A DNA stretch of 33,517 nt from Robiginitomaculum sp. (GTDB lineage Bacteria; Pseudomonadota; Alphaproteobacteria; Caulobacterales; Maricaulaceae), in the NCBI GenBank assembly GCA_002733495.1, contig NVVV01000021.1, positions 14,519 through 48,035 of the forward strand, written 5' to 3'. A program made the translations under genes and the position numbers. Shown here piece by piece: positions 1 through 8,495 of the stretch. How positions within the stretch are numbered: position 1 is the first letter of the stretch; each line of letters opens with the position of its first letter. The notes beneath the pieces were generated by a model, which had not been told where the DNA came from, made no database searches, and was given only the letters and a program-made list of their open reading frames with translations.

Positions 1-1178
1 GACAGATTTTTGCGTACCCGCCGCAAGGCATCGGGATGAATATCCCGGCCAATGGCATCGGCGGTTTCAAACAGGCGTAACAGCAAGATCGGATCTTTGC
101 GCACAACCGATTTAGCATAAAAATCCAGCCGCCCGGCCTCGGTAACAAAGCCCCGGGTTTTCAAGGTTTTGCGTCTTTGCGGGAAAAACCGGCTCAGGCC
201 CGTCGGGGCGCGCTTGGCAGCAATCATTTCTAAATGCGCACAAAAAACCCGGGTCATAATGCCCACATCGCGCGCTTTTAGAAAATACGCCTTCATCAGA
301 CGCTCTGCCGCCGGGGTATCGCGATAGCCCATTATGCGCGCCAATTCCGGTTGCAGATCAAAGCTGAGCCGTTCTTCGGCGCGCTTGGTACTTAAGTGCA
401 GCCAGAAGCGCACCGTCCACATAAAACGCAAGGCCTGGTCATATTGGCGCAGGCTGTGCTTGTCCAAAAAACACGCCAGCGCCTTGCGGGTTGTTTCCTC
501 GTTCGGGACCAGTCGCCGGGCCAGCCAGCCCAGGGTTTGTAGATCGCGCAGGCCGCCTTTGCCCTCTTTGATATTGGGCTCGACCATATAGCGCGTCGAG
601 CCTTGGCGGACATGGCGCTGGTCGCGTTCTTCCAACTTGGCGGCGATAAAGGCCCGGTCTTCCCGGGCGCTGCTTTTGGTGGCTAGAATATCGTGTAATG
701 TTTCTGCCAGCGCGGCATTGCCTGAGAGGGCGCGCACATCCATCAAGGCGGCGGCGCTGACCGGGTCTTCTCTGGCAATTTTGGCGCACTCGCCTGCTTT
801 GCGCAAAGCGTGGCCAACTTTTAACCCCATATCCCACAGAAGATATAACAGCGCCGTATAGGCCTCTTCCAGACCCGGTGGCATCGTTTCTTCATGCAGC
901 AATAAAAGATCAATATCGGAATGCGGGGCCAGTTCGCCCCGGCCATACCCGCCCGTGGCACAAAGGCAAAAGGGGGCTGTTTCCAGGCTGGCATTTTTTT
1001 CAAGCACATCAGTAGTCAGAGCGGAAAAGGCGGCCATGATAATTTTGTCTTGTGCGGTGCTCAACGCGCGGGCGGCTTTTAAACCATCGCGGCTTTGCTC
1101 AAGAATGCCTTGCGCCTTTACCAGCGCCTTGGCGCGGGCCGCTTTCATTTGGGAAATATCAGGCGGGGCACTGTTCAT
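1..1178 (-). CDS. glnD: GlnD bifunctional uridylyltransferase / uridylyl-removing enzyme, N-terminal part (runs off window)
   Basis: GlnD senses glutamine and adds UMP to, or removes it from, PII proteins, controlling nitrogen assimilation. About 392 codons are visible. They show the nucleotidyltransferase signature GGYGRGEL at residues 76-83, followed by the metal-binding pair D88 and D90 in HSDIDLLLL. Further on comes the GlnD hallmark VEPNIKEGKGGLRDLQ (coded around 544-590). The HD hydrolase and ACT domains would lie beyond the window edge, so only the transferase half is seen. The ATG at 1178-1176 overlaps the mutS stop as ATGA, which implies translational coupling to mutS. The frame is open from there to base 1. 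No frameshift is visible. Family assignment is firm; completeness cannot be judged. Confidence 0.95.
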   Translation of the reverse strand, partial: MNSAPPDISQMKAARAKALVKAQGILEQSRDGLKAARALSTAQDKIIMAAFSALTTDVLEKNASLETAPFCLCATGGYGRGELAPHSDIDLLLLHEETMPPGLEEAYTALLYLLWDMGLKVGHALRKAGECAKIAREDPVSAAALMDVRALSGNAALAETLHDILATKSSAREDRAFIAAKLEERDQRHVRQGSTRYMVEPNIKEGKGGLRDLQTLGWLARRLVPNEETTRKALACFLDKHSLRQYDQALRFMWTVRFWLHLSTKRAEERLSFDLQPELARIMGYRDTPAAERLMKAYFLKARDVGIMTRVFCAHLEMIAAKRAPTGLSRFFPQRRKTLKTRGFVTEAGRLDFYAKSVVRKDPILLLRLFETADAIGRDIHPDALRRVRKNL

Positions 1179-3871
1179 GGGCTTTCATCAGACAGCATGT
1201 CTTTAAGCTGATAAAGCGCATCCAAGGCTTCGCGGGGGGATAAATCATCCGGGCGAATGGCGCGCAAATTCTTTAAGGCTGGCGAAGGCGCGGCCTGTTT
1301 TTGTGCCTCCACCGGGGCCTGAAACAGAGGCAAATCGCTCAAAGCCGGGCTTTTATAGGATTTGCCTTTTTCCAGACGGGCCAGCACTTCGCTAGCCCGG
1401 GCAATGGCGGCATCTGGCAGACCAGCAAGGCGGGCCACATGCACCCCATAAGAGCGATCCGCCGCGCCCTTGACCACTTCGTGCAAAAAGATCAAATCGC
1501 CTTCCCATTCGCGGGCGCGCAAAGACAAATTAGCCGCCCCGGACAAGGTGGATGTTAAGGTGGTCAGCTCATGATAATGGGTGGCAAAGAGGGCGCGGGA
1601 CTGGTTGACCCGGTACAGGTGTTCGGCCACCGCCCAGGCAATGGCCAGCCCGTCAAAGGTCGAGGTGCCCCGGCCAATCTCGTCCAGAATGACCAAAGCG
1701 CGCGGCCCGGCCTGATTAAGAATGGCGGCGGTTTCAATCATCTCGGCCATAAAGGTGGAGCGCCCCCGGCCCAGATCATCGGCGGCCCCGACGCGGCTGA
1801 ACACCCGGTCCACCAGACCGATATGGGCGGCGCGGGCTGGCACATATAGCCCGGCCTGGGCCATGATGGCAAACAGCGCATTTTGGCGCAAAAATGTGGA
1901 CTTACCGGCCATGTTTGGTCCGGTGACAAAGCACAAACGCGGATGCGCTTCGGCCCGGCCATCCAGCGCACAATTATTGGCGGTAAAGGGCGTGCCGCCG
2001 TCTTTTTTTAGCGCCGCCTCGACCACCGGGTGGCGGCCCCCTTCTATGGAAAAAACCGGATCATCGGCCATTTTGGGCCGCACCGCCTTGTGTTCGCTGG
2101 CCCAAAGGGCCGCGCCGGCGCCCACATCAATGGCGGCCAAAGCGGCGGCGCGCTGGCGTATGCGGGCCGCCATGGCGCTGATGCGGGCATTAAAGTCTGC
2201 AAATATATCCAGTTCTAGCGCCAGCGCTCGCTCTGCTGCGCCGGCAATTTTGGCGTCCAGCTCGGCCAGCGCATTGGTGCAAAAACGCACGGCACTGCCC
2301 AGCGTCTGCCGGTGGGTGAAAAGATCGCTAAGCGGCGGGGTCATGAATTTATCGGCATGACGGGGCGTCACTTCGACAAAATAGCCAAGCACATTATTGT
2401 GTTTGATCTTCAAAGAAGACACATCGCTGGTGCGGGCATAATCGGCCTGAAGGCGGGCAATGACCTGACGGGCATTGCGGCCCAAAAGCCGGGTTTCATC
2501 CAGCGGTGCGGCCCAGCCCTTGGCAATAAATCCGCCATCGCGGGTATAAAGCGGTAATTCATCCACCAGTGCTTTTTTGAGGTCCCGCGCCAGGGTTCCG
2601 GCCTCGCTATCATCGGCTAGCGACAATATGCGCAAGGCCTCGGCCAGTTCGTCTGGCGGGGCCGATAAGGGCGAGGTGGGAAAGGCCGCGTTTAGCGCTT
2701 CGCCGCTATGTAATATTTGCGCAATGGCGGCCAGATCACGCGGCCCGCCGCGCCCCAGTGTCAGGCGCGACAAAGCCCGCTCGCCATCGGGGCAGGCACG
2801 CAGGGCCTCGCGCACAGTTTCTAACAGCCGGGTTTCTTCGCAAAAATAGGCAATGGCGTCATGACGCCTGGCAATCACATCAAGGCTTAACGAGGGCCGG
2901 GTCAAACGATCCGCAAAAAGCCGCCCACCCGGCGCGGTCAAAGTGCGGTCCAGATTATCCAGCAGCGCGCCTTTTTTATTGCCGGTCAGAGTGGACAGGA
3001 TTTCCAATGAGCCGCGCGTTGCCGGGTCAATCGCCATCCAGCCCTTATGGTCCAGATGCGCCGGGGGGGCGAGCTTGGATGGCTGGCCCGCCTGGGTGAT
3101 CTGTAAATAGGTATGCAGGGCGCACATGGCGCCTTTTTCCGCCATAGAAAAATCGCCAAACCCATCCAGCGAGCTGACCCCAAAGGCCGTGCACAGCGCG
3201 GATAAATGCTGACGCGGGCGAAAATGACTGGCGGGCAAGGGCGTGGGCATCAGGCCTGGCAAGGCCTGGTCGATCAGGGACAGGGTTTCTGCCTTTCGGC
3301 CATCATCAATCAGAACTTCGCGGGGCGTTAGGGCGCTTATCAATTCAGCCGCGCCGTGATTATCGGTGGCACTGGCACAAAATTCGCCGGTGGAAATATC
3401 CGCCCAGGCCAAAGCCCAATGCCCCGCCCCATCGCGGTGCAAGGCGCATACCCGGCTGGCCTCGCGCGGGTCCAGCAAGCTATCCTCGGTCAGGGTGCCG
3501 GGGGTGACGATGCGCACAATCTCGCGGTTCACCACGGCTTTTGCGCCGCGCTTTTTGGCCTCTTTTGGGTCTTCGGTCTGTTCGCAAATGGCCACTCTAT
3601 GGCCCCGGGCGATCAGGCGCGGTAAATAGGTTTGCGCCGCGACAACCGGAACGCCGCACATGGGAATATCCTCGCCTAAATGCTTGCCGCGCTTGGTCAG
3701 CGCAATGCCCAAAGTGGCCGAGGCGGCGCGGGCATCGTCAAAAAAAAGCTCGTAAAAATCGCCCATGCGATAAAACAACAGCGCATCGGGCGCACTTTGC
3801 TTGATGCTAAGATATTGCGCCATCATGGGCGTGGGTGCGGATTTGGCCGCTGATGTAGATGGTTTGACCAT
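1175..3871 (-). CDS. mutS: DNA mismatch repair ATPase MutS
   Basis: MutS recognises mismatches and small loops and recruits MutL. The product is 898 aa, slightly longer than the E. coli protein. The N-terminal mismatch-binding motif is GDFYELF with the Phe-x-Glu pair F39 and E41. The ATPase has Walker A GPNMAGKST starting at residue 651, then a DEIGRGTST Walker B/signature and FATHYHEL. The frame stays open upstream to 4030, but that extension has no MutS-like sequence and would overlap maeB. I therefore choose the ATG at 3871 (MVKPST), although no clear Shine-Dalgarno precedes it; MMAQYLSIK a few residues on is an alternative. The gene ends in an ATGA overlap with glnD, an unusual pairing of repair and nitrogen control in one transcript. 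Confidence 0.96.
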   Translation of the reverse strand: MVKPSTSAAKSAPTPMMAQYLSIKQSAPDALLFYRMGDFYELFFDDARAASATLGIALTKRGKHLGEDIPMCGVPVVAAQTYLPRLIARGHRVAICEQTEDPKEAKKRGAKAVVNREIVRIVTPGTLTEDSLLDPREASRVCALHRDGAGHWALAWADISTGEFCASATDNHGAAELISALTPREVLIDDGRKAETLSLIDQALPGLMPTPLPASHFRPRQHLSALCTAFGVSSLDGFGDFSMAEKGAMCALHTYLQITQAGQPSKLAPPAHLDHKGWMAIDPATRGSLEILSTLTGNKKGALLDNLDRTLTAPGGRLFADRLTRPSLSLDVIARRHDAIAYFCEETRLLETVREALRACPDGERALSRLTLGRGGPRDLAAIAQILHSGEALNAAFPTSPLSAPPDELAEALRILSLADDSEAGTLARDLKKALVDELPLYTRDGGFIAKGWAAPLDETRLLGRNARQVIARLQADYARTSDVSSLKIKHNNVLGYFVEVTPRHADKFMTPPLSDLFTHRQTLGSAVRFCTNALAELDAKIAGAAERALALELDIFADFNARISAMAARIRQRAAALAAIDVGAGAALWASEHKAVRPKMADDPVFSIEGGRHPVVEAALKKDGGTPFTANNCALDGRAEAHPRLCFVTGPNMAGKSTFLRQNALFAIMAQAGLYVPARAAHIGLVDRVFSRVGAADDLGRGRSTFMAEMIETAAILNQAGPRALVILDEIGRGTSTFDGLAIAWAVAEHLYRVNQSRALFATHYHELTTLTSTLSGAANLSLRAREWEGDLIFLHEVVKGAADRSYGVHVARLAGLPDAAIARASEVLARLEKGKSYKSPALSDLPLFQAPVEAQKQAAPSPALKNLRAIRPDDLSPREALDALYQLKDMLSDESP

Positions 3872-3900
3872 GGGGGGCAAATTAGGCCATGAACAGACAA

Positions 3901-3918
3901 ACGCAATCGTGATTGCGT
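3901..3918. promoter_or_regulatory. 18-nt palindrome in the mutS/maeB divergent intergenic region
   Basis: ACGCAATC (3901-3908) and its exact complement GATTGCGT (3911-3918) are separated by GT. The palindrome lies 30 bases upstream of mutS and 21 bases upstream of maeB, so it could be a shared operator. It could also be a hairpin in the maeB leader. No regulator is identifiable. Confidence 0.5.
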
Positions 3919-3939
3919 GCAAAAGGGAGCGATTTGGGC

Positions 3940-6210
3940 ATGGCCCGTAAAAAACACATGTTTTCGGACGAAGAGGTGTTGGCCTTTCACCAATTCCCGC
4001 AACCAGGCAAAATTGAAATTGCTGCGTCAAAACCCATGTCCACCCAGCGTGATCTGGCCATGGCCTATTCGCCGGGCGTCGCGGTGCCGGTGCGCGAAAT
4101 CGCCAAAAACCCTGATCTGGTTTACGAATATACCGCCAAGGGCAACACCGTTGCCGTGGTCAGCAATGGCACGGCCATTTTGGGGCTGGGCAACCTTGGC
4201 CCGGCGGCCTCCAAGCCCGTGATGGAGGGCAAAGCAGTGTTGTTCAAGCGCTTTGCCGATGTGGACAGTATTGATATTGAAATTGAGGAAACGGAGATCA
4301 CGCCGTTTGTCGAATGCGTCAAACGCTTTGGCAATACCTTTGGCGGGATCAATCTGGAAGACATAAAAAGCCCCGAATGCTTCGTTATCGAGAGCGAATT
4401 GCGCGATGCGCTGGATATTCCGGTTTTTCATGATGATCAGCACGGCACGGCGATCATCGCTTCGGCGGCTTTGATCAATGCGGTGCATCTGACGGGCCGC
4501 AAAATGGAAGACTTAAAAGTCGTACTGGTGGGGGCCGGAGCGGCGGGTATTTCTGTGCTGAACCTTGTCAAAAGCCTGGGCGTTCGGGATGAAAATGCCA
4601 TTGCGGTGGATATTGAAGGTGTCGTGCATAAAGGCCGCGATGATCTTGACCAGTGGAAACGCATGCACGCCATTGATACGGACCTGCGCACACTAGACGA
4701 GGCCATGCAGGGTGCCGATTGCGTGCTGGGTTTTTCTGCCGCTGGGGCGATTACTCAGGACATGGTAAAATCCATGGCGGATCAGCCGATTATTTTTGCC
4801 TTGGCTAACCCGGATCCGGAAATTACCCCCGAAGATGTGATGGCGGTGCGCCGCGATGCCATAATGGCCACCGGGCGTTCGGACTATCCTAATCAGGTCA
4901 ATAATGTTCTGGGCTTTCCCTATATATTCCGGGGGGCGCTGGACGTGCGTGCCCGTACGATCAATGAGGAAATGAAGATCGCCTGCGCCCATGCGCTGGC
5001 AGGTCTAGCGCGCGAGGATGTGCCCGATGAGGTCGCCGCCGCCTATCATGGGGCGCGGCCAAGTTTTGGCCGGGATTATATTATTCCGGCCCCCTTTGAT
5101 CCGCGCCTGATTTCCTTTGTGCCGCCCTTTGTGGCGCAGGCCGCTATGGATACCGGCGTGGCGCGTAAACCCATTGCCGATATGGATGCCTATCAGAACC
5201 AATTGGCGCGACGTCTCGACCCGACCGCAGGCCTGCTCCAGCGCATTCACGGTGTGGTGCGCAATGATCCCAAAACCATTGTCTTTGCCGAGGGCGAAGA
5301 GCCAGCCATGATCCGCGCGGCGTATTCTTTTCAAAATCAGGGTTTTGGCAAGGCCATTCTAATCGGTCGCGAACAACAGGTGCGCCGCAATATGAAGCTG
5401 GTGGGGATGGATGAAAATATCGACATTGAGATTTGCAATGCCATGTTGTCGGATCGTAATCCCGACTATTTTGACTATCTCTATAAACGCTTGCAACGGC
5501 GCGGCTATCTGACTCGTGATGTGCAACGTCTGATCAATAATGATCGCAATATCTTTTCCAGTTGCATGGTGGCGCTGGGGGATGCGGATGGTCTGGTGAC
5601 GGGGATCACCCGCAATTACGATATTGCCCTCAAAGACGTGCTCAAAGCCATCGACCCCATGCCCGGCACGCGCATTATGGGCATGTCGATCGCCCTTTCC
5701 AAAGGCCATACGGTGTTTATCGCCGATACCAATGTGACCGAGTTTCCGGGGCCTGAGGATCTGGCCGAAATTGCCATTGAAACCGCCCGCGCCGTGCGCC
5801 GTCTTGGCTTTACCCCGCGCGTGGCGTTTCTGGCCTATTCTACCTTTGGTAATCCGGGGGGCGAGCGGTGCAATAAAATCCGCGAGGCGGTGGAAATGCT
5901 GGATGCCCGTGATGATCTGGATTTTGAATATGAGGGCGAAATGGCCGCTGATGTGGCGCTGGACCCGGCGACCCAGCATTTGTTCGCCTTTTCTCGCCTG
6001 ACCGGCCCGGCCAATGTGCTGATTATGCCGGCGGTGCATTCGGCCTCTATCTCGACCAAGCTGTTATCCACCATCGGTGATAATACGGTGATCGGGCCAT
6101 TACTGACCGGCCTGCAAAACCCGGTGCAAATCTGTCGTTTGGGGGCCACGGTTTCCGATATTGTCAATATGGCGGCGATTGCTGCCTATGATCTTAGCGG
6201 CAATTCATAA
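3940..6210 (+). CDS. maeB: NADP-dependent malic enzyme, MaeB type with C-terminal phosphotransacetylase-like domain
   Basis: This enzyme oxidatively decarboxylates malate to pyruvate, supplying NADPH and feeding gluconeogenesis or acetyl-CoA synthesis. The product is 756 aa, the normal length for the fusion form. Residues about 15-150 are the malic N domain (MAYSPGVAVPV, EYTAKGNTVAVVSNGTA). About 160-400 is the nucleotide-binding domain, with VGAGAAGIS around residue 198. About 425-750 resembles phosphotransacetylase (FAEGEEPAMIRAA, HSASISTKLL), a domain known in this family to be regulatory rather than catalytic. The ATG at 3940 is preferred because AGGGAG lies at 3924-3929; an earlier in-frame start at 3913 lacks one. 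It is divergent from mutS and ends only 4 nt from the convergent ampG stop. Confidence 0.95.
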   Translation: MARKKHMFSDEEVLAFHQFPQPGKIEIAASKPMSTQRDLAMAYSPGVAVPVREIAKNPDLVYEYTAKGNTVAVVSNGTAILGLGNLGPAASKPVMEGKAVLFKRFADVDSIDIEIEETEITPFVECVKRFGNTFGGINLEDIKSPECFVIESELRDALDIPVFHDDQHGTAIIASAALINAVHLTGRKMEDLKVVLVGAGAAGISVLNLVKSLGVRDENAIAVDIEGVVHKGRDDLDQWKRMHAIDTDLRTLDEAMQGADCVLGFSAAGAITQDMVKSMADQPIIFALANPDPEITPEDVMAVRRDAIMATGRSDYPNQVNNVLGFPYIFRGALDVRARTINEEMKIACAHALAGLAREDVPDEVAAAYHGARPSFGRDYIIPAPFDPRLISFVPPFVAQAAMDTGVARKPIADMDAYQNQLARRLDPTAGLLQRIHGVVRNDPKTIVFAEGEEPAMIRAAYSFQNQGFGKAILIGREQQVRRNMKLVGMDENIDIEICNAMLSDRNPDYFDYLYKRLQRRGYLTRDVQRLINNDRNIFSSCMVALGDADGLVTGITRNYDIALKDVLKAIDPMPGTRIMGMSIALSKGHTVFIADTNVTEFPGPEDLAEIAIETARAVRRLGFTPRVAFLAYSTFGNPGGERCNKIREAVEMLDARDDLDFEYEGEMAADVALDPATQHLFAFSRLTGPANVLIMPAVHSASISTKLLSTIGDNTVIGPLLTGLQNPVQICRLGATVSDIVNMAAIAAYDLSGNS

Positions 6211-6214
6211 GCGG

Positions 6215-7573
6215 TCAGGTGATTTGCGGCTTGGCGCTGGCCAGCGCCCGGGCTGCGGTCCAGCGCATGGCTAGCAGCACAAATAAAATTGCCGGAATGC
6301 CAATGGCTGCGGTGGTGACAAAGAAAAGCGGATAACCCAATTTATCCACCAACATGCCGGAAAAGCCGCCAAACACTTTACCGGGTAAGGCATAGAATGA
6401 GCTGAACAGCGCGTATTGCGTCGCTGAAAAGGCCCGGTTTGTCAGGCTGGACATATAGGCGATCAGCGCTGTGCCGGCCCAGCCTGCCGAGATGTTTTCC
6501 AAAGTTATCGCCGCGATCAGTTTTGTGGTCTGCGGATCCTGTGTGGCCAGCCAGGCAAAGCCCAGATTTGACCCGGCACCCAAAATAGCCCCGGCCAGAA
6601 GCACCGGATAAACACCCCAGCGATTGGCCGCAATCCCCGCCAAAAGTGCACCGGCCAGCATCACCCAAATGCCGTAGAGTTTGGAAATGGTGGCGATCTG
6701 CCCCAAGGTATAGCCCATATCCAGATAAAACGGATTGGCCATAAAGCCCATAACAAAATCGGTCAGTCTATAAAGGCCGATCAGGGCCAGTATGAAAAAT
6801 GCCAGGCCGCGATAACGCTGTACAAAATCGGCAAAAGGCGCAATCACCGCCGCATACAGCCAGGTGGTCGCCTCACCAATTGTGCTGTCTCCGGCCACTT
6901 TATGCAGGGCATCCACACCGCCGCCTTTCACTGGCGCGATTTTAGGTTCAGGGGCAAAAAACACGCCGATCGGTCCGATCAGTATCATCATCGCCAGCAC
7001 CCGATAGGAAAAATGAAAATCATGGGCGGCGGCCATGGCCAGAACGCCAAAGCCCGCAGCAATCATGCCAAAACGATACCCCCATTGATATATGGCCGCC
7101 ATCAGGGCCTGATCTTCTTCGCGGGCCACATCAATGCGCCACGCATCCAGCGCAATATCCTGCGTGGCTGAGGCAAAGGCGATAATGACGGTGATGACGG
7201 CGACGGGAAGCAGGTTTTCGCCGGGATTGGTGGTCGAGGCATAGGCAATGGCGCCAAAAAGGGCAATTTGTGACAGTAACATCCAGGAGCGCCGCCGCCC
7301 CAAACGCTTGGTTAGAAAGGGAATGGGCAGGCGATCCACCAAAGGCGCCCAAAGGAATTTAAAGGTATAGGCCAACCCGGCCCAGGCAAAAAAACCAATG
7401 GCGGTGCGGCTGACGCCCTCAAAGCGCAACCATGCCGAAAGCGTGGAAAACACCAGCAAGATCGGCAAGCCCGCTGAAAACCCAAGGACCAGCATGACCA
7501 GCGACCGTCGCCAGCCCAGCATAGCCAAAGACTGTTTCAAGGACGGACGGGGGGCGGCATTTGAAGACGACAT
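6215..7573 (-). CDS. ampG: AmpG-like MFS permease
   Basis: AmpG-type carriers import anhydro-muropeptides across the inner membrane for peptidoglycan recycling. The 452-aa product is strongly hydrophobic with about 12 predicted membrane spans. It carries AmpG-family features: LVLGFSAGLPILLVFSTLSAWL near the N-terminus, FKFLWAPLVDR, LGRRRSWML, and ATQDIALDAWRID in the fourth to fifth span region. I start at the ATG at 7573 (MSSSNAAP). The frame is open upstream, but that extension overlaps the response regulator and is not transporter-like. It lies 23 nt downstream of that regulator and probably shares its transcript. The substrate is inferred from family; a related permease specificity is possible. 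Confidence 0.82.
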   Translation of the reverse strand: MSSSNAAPRPSLKQSLAMLGWRRSLVMLVLGFSAGLPILLVFSTLSAWLRFEGVSRTAIGFFAWAGLAYTFKFLWAPLVDRLPIPFLTKRLGRRRSWMLLSQIALFGAIAYASTTNPGENLLPVAVITVIIAFASATQDIALDAWRIDVAREEDQALMAAIYQWGYRFGMIAAGFGVLAMAAAHDFHFSYRVLAMMILIGPIGVFFAPEPKIAPVKGGGVDALHKVAGDSTIGEATTWLYAAVIAPFADFVQRYRGLAFFILALIGLYRLTDFVMGFMANPFYLDMGYTLGQIATISKLYGIWVMLAGALLAGIAANRWGVYPVLLAGAILGAGSNLGFAWLATQDPQTTKLIAAITLENISAGWAGTALIAYMSSLTNRAFSATQYALFSSFYALPGKVFGGFSGMLVDKLGYPLFFVTTAAIGIPAILFVLLAMRWTAARALASAKPQIT

Positions 7574-7596
7574 AAACAGGCCTGCGCTATAAAAAT

Positions 7597-8472
7597 TTAC
7601 GCCAGTTTTGCCTGTTTTTCCGCCAAGGTCCAGCGCTGACGTACCGCCATCAGCGTCTGTGCGTCGATGGGCTTGGTCATAAAGCCGGTCATACCGGCGG
7701 CGAGGCACGCTTTGCGATCTTCTTCAAAGGCATTGGCCGTCAGGGCAATAATGGGAATGTCCTGCCATGAACCGCCAAGGGCACGCATGGAGCGGCAAGC
7801 GCTTGGCCCGTCCATGGTGGGCAGGCGCATATCCATCAAAACCAGATCAAACGCCCGGTTTTTGGCCATATCCACAGCGTCCTGCCCATCAATAACATGG
7901 GTGACGGTGCAGGCCTCGCGCCCCAACAGGGCCATGGCGAGTTTAGCGCTAAGCGGATCATCCTCGACCAAAAGAATGGTGAAATCATCTTGGGGTGATG
8001 GCGCGTCCGGCTCAGCGTGTGCCATGGGCGGCGCGGGCGCGGGCACTGGAATGCTGGCTGGCGGCGGGGCTGGTCTGGCGGCATCTTGACCTTTTTGTTT
8101 TGGCACAATGATCGAGCTTTTATTGCGTCGCCGGTCCCGCCCCGGCGAAGCGGCACTGCGGTCGGCGCTGCGCCGGTCTGCATTGATGCGGCCAATGGCG
8201 ATGGAGCCACCATCGGGCAATTCAGACTCGTCCCATTCGATCCAGAACGTGCGCCCGTTTGCCAGAATATGACCATAGGTGCGGTTATTGTGAAATGCCC
8301 CGATCTGGGCACCGGAGACAGCCCCGTCAAAACGGCGGGCCGTCCAGTCCGTTGGCGCGCCGCCAAAGGTGTTGGTAAAGGCATGGTTGACGGACACAAT
8401 GCGGCGGTCTTTATCACGGCAAACCGCCAAATCATTCATGTGCGCCAAAACGCTATTCTGTACAGTATCCAT
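7597..8472 (-). CDS. PAS-like domain plus response regulator receiver (REC) protein
   Basis: The 291-aa protein has a degenerate PAS-like segment at residues about 10-95 (DKDRRIVSVNHAF, GRTFWIEWDE). A basic then Pro/Ala-rich linker follows at about 98-160, and a receiver domain at about 164-285. The receiver has the acidic pair D171/D172, phosphoacceptor D214 in LVLMDMRLP, T245 in ALTANAF and K267 in MTKPI, so it should be phosphorylatable. There is no histidine kinase, HPt or DNA-binding output domain. It may work by binding a partner, or be a remnant of a hybrid sensor kinase that lost its kinase core. It sits between comM and ampG with 23-nt gaps on both sides, suggesting co-transcription. 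The pathway is unknown. Confidence 0.85.
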   Translation of the reverse strand: MDTVQNSVLAHMNDLAVCRDKDRRIVSVNHAFTNTFGGAPTDWTARRFDGAVSGAQIGAFHNNRTYGHILANGRTFWIEWDESELPDGGSIAIGRINADRRSADRSAASPGRDRRRNKSSIIVPKQKGQDAARPAPPPASIPVPAPAPPMAHAEPDAPSPQDDFTILLVEDDPLSAKLAMALLGREACTVTHVIDGQDAVDMAKNRAFDLVLMDMRLPTMDGPSACRSMRALGGSWQDIPIIALTANAFEEDRKACLAAGMTGFMTKPIDAQTLMAVRQRWTLAEKQAKLA

Positions 8473-8495
8473 GCCCTCTTATACCAAAGGGACGT

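Noticed and set aside
3872-4030. 53-residue N-terminal extension of MutS.
   Set aside because: It overlaps the maeB leader and coding start and has no MutS-like sequence; the ATG at 3871 gives a normal protein.
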